Positions 54,083 through 62,212 of a DNA stretch of 64,000 nucleotides are shown piece by piece. Positions within the stretch are counted from its first letter, which is position 1. Each line of letters starts with the position of its first letter. Source of the stretch: Seminavis robusta (taxonomy: Eukaryota; Bacillariophyta; Bacillariophyceae; Naviculales; Naviculaceae); contig CAICTM010000359.1 of NCBI GenBank assembly GCA_903772945.1, forward strand, positions 1 through 64,000. The letters are read 5' to 3'. The notes below the pieces were generated by a model. The model worked only from the letters and a program-made list of their open reading frames with translations, ran no database searches and was not told the DNA's origin. The position numbers and the translations under genes were made by a program.

Positions 54083-54892
54083 TTAGACAGCATAGCAGGT
54101 GTAAATCTCATAATACCAGATTGTGGAACTTCCACTTTGAATAAAGAAAATCTCTGTGGGATATCCATCAGTAGGTGCATAATTGACTTCCAGATAGGGT
54201 ACATTAGCATCAATCTGTCGCTTGATCATGTCAAAGTACTGGTCAATGGTCATGGCAGCATAGCCAGACCAAAGGACTTGGTTGTTGTTGTGGTCCTGGG
54301 CACTGGCATATTGAGTGTTGCGAATCTGGACGACCAATGGCCAAGCTGCATCCTGGTAGTTCACATAGTCTTTATAGCTGTAGTCATAGTTGTACCAGCG
54401 TTTTCTCTGCCAGAGAGCCTTGTTGGTATTGTATGCCGAAAGCCTGTTTCCTGAGTTGATGTCAAAGTTGTTGATGCGGCGAGTGCTAGCATTGCCGCAA
54501 GCAGAGTTCATGTATTGGTACATGGTGGGGTATCCATAGTTGGCATCATATGTGGCATACACCCTCAAGGTGGAATCGGATAGGTAACTCTGGATCTGAT
54601 CTAAGATCTGGGGGACAGTCATGGCTGTTGTCACAATTTGTCCTTGTTTATTCACAGCCTGGACAGCACTAATTTCCACAACCACACGGTATGGATAGAC
54701 CGCTGAGTTAACACCGCTGTATTCCTCATACCACATGTAGTCATAGTAGTTGATGGCACTTCTCTGCCATGCACTTCTGGCGTTGTTCAACTTGGTCTGC
54801 TCTGTGGCCTGGTCAACAGTACATGCCGTCTGGGCCGACACAACACTAATGAGAAACAAGAGGAGGAGAGGAACTAGGGTAGCCACGTTCAT
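54083..54892 (-). CDS. Secreted double-DUF6174-like protein, copy 3
   Basis: 269 residues from the ATG at 54892, with a signal peptide (MNVATLVPLLLLFLISVVSA). The two halves are as in copy 2: LNNARSAWQRSAINYYDYMW, VPQILDQIQSYL, YDANYGYPTMYQ; then LWQRKRWYNYDYSYKDY, WPLVVQIRNTQYASAQ, TIDQYFDMIKRQID and YAPTDGYPTEIFF. Copies 2 and 3 share the last 40 residues almost fully (VPYLEVNYAPTDGYPTEIFF), while copy 3 resembles copy 4 in its middle (LWQRKR). This mosaic points to gene conversion within the cluster. Confidence 0.82.
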   Translation of the reverse strand: MNVATLVPLLLLFLISVVSAQTACTVDQATEQTKLNNARSAWQRSAINYYDYMWYEEYSGVNSAVYPYRVVVEISAVQAVNKQGQIVTTAMTVPQILDQIQSYLSDSTLRVYATYDANYGYPTMYQYMNSACGNASTRRINNFDINSGNRLSAYNTNKALWQRKRWYNYDYSYKDYVNYQDAAWPLVVQIRNTQYASAQDHNNNQVLWSGYAAMTIDQYFDMIKRQIDANVPYLEVNYAPTDGYPTEIFFIQSGSSTIWYYEIYTCYAV

Positions 54893-55459
54893 GGTGTTGT
54901 TCTGGTTTCAGGCTCAAGGGAACCAACGGATTGGAAGCACCACTTCGAAAGATCAGGCTGAGAAGCCAAAGATTTCAAGGAGGTGAATGAGAAACGGACG
55001 TCATCTTGAGCAATCTGGGTAAAAATCCAGGAAGGCAAGATGACCGGTGTCCCCGAGCTGTTGGTATGAAAAGAAAGCGGCAAAGCTGTCGATTTGGTGG
55101 CCAAATGGGAGAAAGTTGTTGCCGCACAAGGGTCAGCGGCCATAGGAGAGACTCATCGATGATTGTAGGTCCTGTGAGCTAGCTTGGTAGCTGAGTAGCC
55201 AGAGGGGCCTATACTGAGAAATTCATTGGAAACGATTATGGCGGAGGAGCTCACGAATGCAAGTTGGTCAAGCAGGCAAGCGCAGCTATCTAAACAGTAA
55301 CGGTATACTTTTGAGTGTGTCTAGTCGATTAATCATTAGCTAGCCAGCTGCCTCAGACGACCTGCCTCAGCCGCGCTGCGGACCCTTTCTCTAAAATCAC
55401 ATTCATAGCCCATCATAACTACCACCATGTAACAAATAATCCGATTGCTCCATCCTTGC
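54893..55459. other. Intergenic unit of the tandem array
   Basis: 567 bp; the same two shared blocks as in 53297-54082 occur here in the same order (55035-55095 and 55367-55392). No gene. Confidence 0.6.
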
Positions 55460-56281
55460 TTAAACAGCATAGCAAGTAAAGATCTCAACAGCATAGATTG
55501 TGGTACTGCCAGCAGTGACATAGAAAATGGCCGTAGGGTATCCATCTGTGGCTGCATAATTGACCTCCAAATAAGGTACATTGGCATCAATCTGTCGCTT
55601 GATCAACGCAAAGAAATCGTTAATGGTTTGTCCATTGTAACTAGCCCAAAGGACTTGGTTGTTGTTGTGGTCCTGAGCACTGGCATATAGAGTGTTGCGA
55701 ACCTGGACAACCAATGGCCATGCTGCATCTTTGTACTGCACATAATCTTGGTAGCTGTAGTCATAGTTGTTCCAGCGTTTTCTCTGCCAGAGAGCCTTGT
55801 TGGTATTGTATGCCGAAAGCCTGTTTCCTGAGTTGATATCAAAGTCGCTGATGCGGCGAGTACTAACATTTCCACAAGCAGAGTTCATGTATTGGTACAT
55901 AGTGGGGTATCCATAGTTGGCATCGTAGGTGGCATACACCCTCAAGGTGGAATCGGAAAGGTAACTCTGGATCTGATCTAGGATCTGGGGAATAGTCATG
56001 GCTGTTGTCACAAGTTGTCCTTGGGAATTGATGGACTGGACAGTGCTAACTTCCACAACCACACGGTATGGATAGACCGCTGAGTTAACACCGCTGTATT
56101 CCTCAGACCAATTGTAGTCATAGTAGTTGACAGCACTTCTCTGCCAGGCACTTCTGGCGTTGTTCAACTTGGTCTGCTCTGTGGCCTGGTCGGCAGTACA
56201 TGCGGAAATCTGAATCCCTTGTGCTGAGACCCCACTAAAGAGGCAAGAGAGGAGGAGTGGAACTAGGGTAGTAAGCTTCAT
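55460..56281 (-). CDS. Secreted double-DUF6174-like protein, copy 4
   Basis: 273 residues from the ATG at 56281; signal peptide MKLTTLVPLLLSCLFSGVSA. The two halves follow the same pattern (LNNARSAWQRSAVNYYDYNW; IPQILDQIQSYL; YDANYGYPTMYQ; then LWQRKRWNNYDYSYQDY; WPLVVQVRNTLYASAQ; TINDFFALIKRQID; YAATDGYPTAIFY). It is the most 5' member of the tandem three on the minus strand. The end of half two differs most from copies 2 and 3. A run of GTTGTTGTTGTT lies just upstream of the start. Confidence 0.82.
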   Translation of the reverse strand: MKLTTLVPLLLSCLFSGVSAQGIQISACTADQATEQTKLNNARSAWQRSAVNYYDYNWSEEYSGVNSAVYPYRVVVEVSTVQSINSQGQLVTTAMTIPQILDQIQSYLSDSTLRVYATYDANYGYPTMYQYMNSACGNVSTRRISDFDINSGNRLSAYNTNKALWQRKRWNNYDYSYQDYVQYKDAAWPLVVQVRNTLYASAQDHNNNQVLWASYNGQTINDFFALIKRQIDANVPYLEVNYAATDGYPTAIFYVTAGSTTIYAVEIFTCYAV

Positions 56282-57735
56282 AATGTTGTTGTTGTTGTTG
56301 TTTGCGTCGTTGTTTGGTTTATGGCAGAAGCATCAAGTCCACCCGAAGACAAAGCTCGGCTGAATGAATGAGCCGATTGATTGAGTGCTGGTTAGCTATC
56401 CCTTGGGAATGAAGTTACAAGCAAGAAGCTAGCTAGCTAGACTAGTGTTTTGCGTGGGGTTGGTGCGTCTTGTTGTCGCGAGCGGATCATCAATCGTATG
56501 GTGTTCTTTGGTAATTATGCCAACGGACCCCTCTGAGAGCGAGAACACGAACTCCATTATCAATACCCGGATTGTTTTGGTCATCGCTCGCGCAATTTAT
56601 GACCGGGCGTGTTTGTATTTAGTAGTGAACGTGTGTCCACATTTCTTTGTGAGACGCCAACGAAACTCTCTTTTTGCTGGTGATCATGGGTGGAAGGTTC
56701 GGGCTTGGCCGGACCAGAGAAGCATGCATGTACAGGGAATTTTCTTGGCTTCGCTATTCATTCTGTCTTGCAACCTACCGGTGCTATTTTGCTGGGGTTG
56801 CTATGATTGAAGATTGCTAGCTAGGACGGATTCATTCATATTTCCTGTCTCCCCATCCTTCCTGGAAGACGATGTGCGCTTCAAACTTGCTTTCCAGCTA
56901 GCCGGGCATATAACTGGTCTGCTAGGTTTTGCTTTTTGAGGCTTCTCTTGATGGAGGCAGCATCGTCAATCATGAGGAGGACAGAGTGCTTCGGACTGGG
57001 AATGTACCGTATGGTACCGGCACGCGGTGCGGTGCTGGTACAGACAAAAAGATATCTTACGAGTATCCACGTCTGAGAACACGCACCTCGGCGATATCCC
57101 TTGGCCACTCCTCGGTACTAGTAGTTCCAAACTGGTAGCAGTCCAAGCGGTTGTCGTATGGTCCCTTCTCACTTCGACTCAGCCACAATCCCAGATCCCG
57201 TCTATTAAAGTGCAGCTTTGCGTCTGGCGTTCCAACACCTCGGTAAATCTCGCTCGTCAATTTCCGTTCTTGTCAATTTGCTACTCTAGTACGGAGCATC
57301 CGCAAGTTATGGTGATTGCAGCCAAAACTATCCAGCATTGGTGGCCATTGGGTGCAGATTTTCTCATTCCTCGAAACACACGCCTAGCCTATCTAACAAT
57401 TTCTTGGTCTTGTGCGTCGTTGTCCCCATGCTTTGAGAAAAACGCCCCGAGAACAAAGCCGATGTTAGAGTAACGATATCCTACGGTAGGCACCGGTCTG
57501 ACCCAGACGAAAACGTGTTAACACGAATTTCCTACATGTAACAATGAAACGACAATCTAAAAAACTAGGTTCTAGTTCCTTATCGTGTTCTAGAACAGCC
57601 AACCATGGAATTTCTCCCCTACTACAAAGGTTGCATATATGCGTACCGGTACGTCGTTTTTAACTCTTTCTTTTGTTTGTTTGTTGTTGTCTCTCTTTTT
57701 GTTTGTTGTTGTTCTGGTGTCTTTCTGTTTTTGAT
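56282..57735. other. Gene-free region
   Basis: 1.45 kb with no supported gene. It contains a CTAGCTAGCTAG run at 56430-56442 and GGTACCGGTAC tracts (57010, 57645). A plus-strand open frame at 57027-57473 lacks recognisable features. The right end is the 3' flank of the SGNH-like gene. Confidence 0.45.
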
Positions 57736-59638
57736 TTATTGTTGCTGTTGTTCCTCTTCCTGTTGTCGTCGTCGTTGATGCTGATGTTTATCCTTGTTGG
57801 CTTTTGCCGTTTCGATATCATTTTCTTCGTCATCGTCATAGATGATTCGTTTCAATTCATCATTCAACACATTGAGCACGACTTGATGTCCCTGATAACT
57901 GAGATGAACGTAATTGGGCATGAGCGCGGTAATGATGGTCTTATGGGCCGCTCGGTAATGTTCATTCCCGATACTTCCCAAGACGAGATCATCGGCATCA
58001 AAGTAGACCAAGTGTTCGTGTTTGGCACAGAATCCTTCCAATTCCTTGTTGATGGCCTTGATGGATGGCCACAAGTAGAAATCAAAGTGTGGCAATTTAG
58101 TTTTGTGTTGTTGACTTTCCGGAATAACCTTGTCCTTGTCTTGGTACGTGTAGGATTCCTTGGGCTTGCCAATGACGGTTACGCTCTCCGGTTTGGCGGA
58201 CTTTGTCTCTCCTTCTTCCAAATCACGTCGTTCTTCAGTGGCTTGCTGGTCATGCTCGTACTCATGCTCGTACTCATACTCCTCATCCATGGACGGCACA
58301 TGAGGTCCCCAATAGTCTTCCATCAACTGATTGGTAACCTCCGTGTCATTGTACTGATCGAGATAATTGTCGAGGAATACATCCATGGGATTGTTGGTAG
58401 TACTAGTCAATCGTAGCTGTCGTCCTCCTCCACCATTGGCCGGCGACATGGCAGTCAAGGGTGGTTGTTTACCGCCATTGGCCTTGGCCATGGCTTCCTG
58501 CTTGGCCTTTTTCTTGGCCCGCTTGATAGCAGCCTCCCGAGGATCCTTGTTGCCACGTCCAAAATGACCACCTCCACCTCCACTAGTTTTGCCTTCGAGC
58601 GATCCATCCTTGTGATTGCTGCGTGGCAAAATACCTTGAATGACGACAATCGATGTGGGATATTGATGATGCAATTCTTCGGCAATCCTCATGATACCGA
58701 GCGTGACGACTTCTTCGGAGCACATTCCGAGTGCGAGATCGTTGGTTCCCATAATGAGCCAGAATACTTTTGGATCGAGTGATTTTGGAATTTCGCCGTG
58801 TTTGATGCGCCACAAAATGTTATTGAGCTGTACAATAAGTAGAAAAAATGCATGAGGTAGAGAATAGAAAGAATCCATCAAATGTGTAAGCAAAAATCCA
58901 ACACAGTTCCATCTTCTATTCTATATTTCTGTTTGTTTTTGCTGTACTCACCCGATCCCCATAGATTCCCAGTGGAACTCCCGTAAAGAGTGAATCCTTG
59001 GACTGGAATGTCTTGTTGAAATAGGCCGAAATTTGTTTTCCTTCCGGCGCCTGTCGATCGAGCCAAAGACCATCCCACGATTGGACGGTTTGATCTCCAA
59101 AAAAGACGACATCGATATTTTTAGCGCCATATTTGCCAATCGCTTCCGTGACAATCCATTTGTTGCGTTTGTGCGAATTGGACCATCCGTGAACTTCCGA
59201 GCGCGACTGAGCTTCGGTGGGATCTTCGCAATAACACTTGTCGTCACCACCAAAGAGACACCAATGATCGACTTGCGCCGTTTGCAGATTGAAATTGTCT
59301 TCCAATGCCGTATAATCGTGCGTCATGTAATTGCGCATACTGGCGGCGCTGCCACTAAAGGGCGCCCATTTGTATAGCAAGAATGTCAAGAAGGCACCGG
59401 TGGCGGCGTACATGGGTCTAGGATAGAGTTCGAAATAAAGACGAATCATCATCCAGAGTTGTTGCAGTGGTTGCGACGGGACGCCGGACAAACGATCCAA
59501 ACTGGCATTCTTGTTCTTGTTGCTCTTGTTAGCGTTGTTATCACCATTGTAGTCACCACCCGCGGCCAACGACTCCAATTCCATGGGAGAAATGTGACCA
59601 TTCGACGGACTCGCCGCTAGTCCTCCAAGTCCAGACAT
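57736..59638 (-). CDS. Type II membrane SGNH-hydrolase-fold protein, nucleophile Ser absent
   Basis: Two exons, 58952-59638 and 57736-58827, joined across a 124-bp GT-AG intron to 592 residues. The ATG at 59638 is chosen; a longer frame upstream has no ATG. A membrane helix near residues 75-95 (YAATGAFLTFLLYKWAPF) would anchor the protein with its C-terminal bulk in the lumen or outside. The SGNH fold is shown by block I VVFFGDQTVQSWDGLW (about 175), block III WLIMGTNDLALG (about 255) and block V NYVHLSYQGHQVV near the end. In block I the usual catalytic Ser of GDS is Gln (GDQ), and the Asp before the block V His is not seen. A long Gly/Lys/Glu-rich insertion (about 300-440) splits the fold. 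It is probably an inactive relative, binding glycans or lipids (inference). Confidence 0.78.
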
Positions 59639-60074
59639 TTTGACTGACTGTAATAGTAGAAGACTGTGACTCTTTGGAATTCTCTTTCTTTCGCTACTCT
59701 GTCTCTTACTATTCAGACTCAATCTCACAACTGAAATGACACGGTCTCTGGCAGGCAGTAAAGTGCAGTAGAATAGCTCTCGATCCTTGTGGCTCTCTCT
59801 CTCTCTGCAAGACAGACAACACCAGGTCTCTTAACAATGCTATGGTCTTTTGTTGTTGTTGTTTGCAAGGTGCTTTTTGGATCTTTCGTTTGAGAGGTTG
59901 CGAGCTCGGTGCCTGGATCGCGGACAAGACCAAAATTGATTAGGGTCAGAGATAACGATTCGATTCAATGATGTTCCAGTTTCGAGCCTTGTAAACCACT
60001 ACGCTCTGTCGGTAGCTAGCTAGTCTAGAGACTGTCCCTTGTCTCGTTGTCTTTCAGGCAAGCATGTGGTACAG

Positions 60075-60148
60075 TACTAGTACGGCACTCCAGGGGGGTA
60101 TAGAGTAGCTGGATTATCTATGGAAGCCAGCAAGGGCCAGGCTGAAGC
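60075..60148 (+). repeat. Dispersed repeat family 2, copy 3
   Basis: ACTAGTACGG, then GGGGGGTATAGAGTAG, ATTATCTATGGAAGCCAGC and GGGCCAGGCTGAA. It is less alike than copies 1 and 2, and sits just left of a family 1 copy. Confidence 0.6.
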
Positions 60149-60226
60149 AAAGAAGAGGTGAATTTCAGGACTTGGTTCTGTGGGATCTGGGCCGAGAAAG
60201 TGAGCACCATTACGGGTGCCAAAGGT

Positions 60227-60437
60227 TTTGCGGGATCCAGCCACAGAGACATAAATGGGTAGCTTTCACAAGGGCAATGGAGATACAGGTCTGCACGAAG
60301 AACATCATTTGAGAGTACTGTAGGAAAACTGAGTTTTGTTCACTTCTTGGCAGAGACCGAAGCAAGGTGTTGTAAAAGAATCTTGGCTTGGGGGGCGAGC
60401 ATGCCATCCACGGAAACAACAAATGGATGGAAGGAGG
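60227..60437 (+). repeat. Dispersed repeat family 1, copy 2
   Basis: It matches 44464-44665 in the blocks TTTGCGGGATCCA, GCTTTCACAAGGGCAATGGA, GAACATCATTTG, TTGGCTTGGGG and AGCATGCCATCCACGGAAAC, in the same order. Confidence 0.65.
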
Positions 60438-61456
60438 CGTGGTTGCATGGACTCACATGGGGCTTTATACTTGGAATTTTCTGCCTACTTGCCAGCCAAA
60501 TGAATGAATTCGGCCTGATTTACACCGTACGTATCTCAATAGCTAGCTAGCTATCTCAATGGGGGCTGTCACGCATTCCAGCAGGGGGGAAGCAACGTAA
60601 TAGTTGACTAGCTACCGTAGCTAGCTAGTACTGTAAGTAGGCGAGACGGTGGGCGATGCCGGAGCCATGATGCGGGAGCCATGATGGAAATTCCGCATCC
60701 AGAGCCGCAGGAGCAGGCAGAGCTGGTTGTGGGGAGGGAGGGGGGGTCGTTCGAGTCGAGTCGACGAGTGACGAGTGCAGCGACAGTCGTCGAGCTACGA
60801 TGTACGACTGTACCGGTACGGCACCAATGCATCGAAAGTGCTCACAAAATTTCATGCGTCCTGCGTTACGATAGTTTGCTCCCTTCTTGCCATGACTACC
60901 ACCATGCCGCCCTCTTTGCCAGGCACAACCATTCTGGTGGACAGCAACCAAGGATCCCCCAGTCCCGAGGATCTTTCAGAGTTTCTGGATGAAAGCACTC
61001 GCCATAATGTGGATGGGAGCAAGGTGGATCCCAACATACAAGTAAAAGAAGTGAATGGAAAGAAGGAAGACAAGGCGGTCTTTTGCCTTCGCTTGGTGGT
61101 GATCTTGACCTTGAGGCAAGTTCCCAGAGGCCTTTCCAATGCCTACAAACGCAGTCATATCTTCCTTGAACTTGGAGTGTGGTAGCCAAAAAGCTGCGGG
61201 CTGTTCGTTTTGATTGGGGCACTTGAACCTTTCCAAATCGATCAAATCCCGCATACATTTCATACTTGAACCCCGCCGTCCAAGCATTTTGCATGTTGGC
61301 ACGGTGGACCACTCGCCGGACCTGATTCTGATCGCTCGAAAATCCACCGTCAATGTGGCCCCATCCATCGCCGTACGCAGACCACCCTTCCACACCTGTA
61401 TGTTGTGAATCGTATTCACGATTGTCACAATTTCCACGGGCTGCCCCAAGCCACAA

Positions 61457-62212
61457 AAGGATCATGCTGTGATCATGTGTCGATTTGCGCGAGACTGCAT
61501 GAACCGAATGAGTGAAGTCACTGCTGAACTGTCTGGCACCCTTGGAGAAGACACGGCAACCCTGGGCTTTCGAGTTGGCTTGCACAGTGGACCTGTCACC
61601 GCAGGAGTGTTGAGGGGCCAAAAGGCTCGATTTCAGCTCTTTGGAGATACGGTCAGCTCTTGATAATATTTCCCTGGGGTGCTGGAAAGGCTTAGGAAAT
61701 ACTATCAAGAAAGAAATACAAGGACATAGAGATTTAAGGAATGCAGCCTCAAAATAGGTAAATACTATCAAGAAGGAAATACAAAATCAGGAAATATTAT
61801 CGAGAGCTGACTGTACCGTCAATACTGCTGCCCGCATGGAGAGCAATGGTGTCAAGGGGAAAATTCATGTGTCCCAGTCTACGGCAGATTCTTTGATTGC
61901 CCACAACAAGGGTGACTGGCTTTCGGTGCGAGAAGACAAGATCACGGCCAAGGGGAAGGGTGTCATGACAACGTGAGTAGAGTGTACTCGTTCTAATCCG
62001 GCACAGTTTCACACTTTGGATCCCTCATGATCTTTTTGTTGTTCCTTGCTCCCTGCAGCAACTTTGTGACTCCCAGGTCTGCTGGCCACCTTGCTGAAAG
62101 TTTTGGAGCTTCCCGTCGTAGTGGATTTGACAGTTTCGAACTGGAAGGGGAAGCTATGAAGAGAAAGCCAGAATTGTATGCCAATGTTATGGAGGTCTTG
62201 ATTTTAAAATGA
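61457..62212 (+). pseudogene. Class III adenylate/guanylate cyclase, C-terminal part only, split by a MITE
   Basis: Coding from about 61457 reads KDHAVIMCRFARDCMNRMSE and RVGLHSGPVTAGVLRGQKAR, then FQLFGDT, the second half of a class III nucleotide cyclase domain (makes cAMP or cGMP from ATP or GTP). At 61650 a 164-bp MITE interrupts it; the domain resumes with NTAARMESNGVKGKIHVSQS and SVREDKITAKGKGVM, crosses an intron (61973-62058) and ends FELEGEAMKRKPELYANVME, stop at 62210-62212. The first half of the domain, with the metal-binding Asp (usually near DIVGFT), is not found upstream, so the gene appears truncated. In diatoms such domains usually sit at the end of large membrane receptors. 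Confidence 0.75.
61650..61813. mobile_element. MITE, TA-flanked, 164 bp
   Basis: The ends are 24-bp inverted repeats (C(G/A)GTCAGCTCT(T/C)GATAATATTTCC) with two mismatches, flanked by TA (61648-61649 and 61814-61815), typical of Tc1/mariner-type MITEs. The interior has two copies of AAATACTATCAAGAA. No coding. Without the insert and one TA, the flanking reads GAT ACC GTC AAT, the conserved cyclase D-T-V-N, so the insertion is clean. Confidence 0.85.

Larger units (their letters stand above)
59639..61456. other. Gene-poor region with dispersed repeats
   Basis: 1.8 kb. The left part is the SGNH-like gene's promoter. It holds repeat copies at 60075-60148 and 60227-60437, and CTAGCTAGCTAG runs near 60013, 60539 and 60617. 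From 60895 to 61450 both strands have long open stretches (for example plus 60895-61185, starting MTTTMPPSLPGTTILVDSNQ; minus 60896-61771) with no family match, so I call no gene. One of them may be the lost or rearranged upstream part of the cyclase gene. Confidence 0.4.

Noticed and set aside
57027-57473. Plus-strand 148-codon frame
   Set aside because: Mixed composition, no domain, and no neighbouring exon signal.
60896-61771. Minus-strand 291-codon open frame across the cyclase fragment
   Set aside because: It overlaps the MITE and the well-supported plus-strand cyclase coding, so at least part is an antisense shadow; no domain recognised.
61650-61813. The MITE as a new intron (introner-like)
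   Set aside because: The insert does not end in AG at a position that would restore GDTVN, and it has TA-flanked inverted ends instead.
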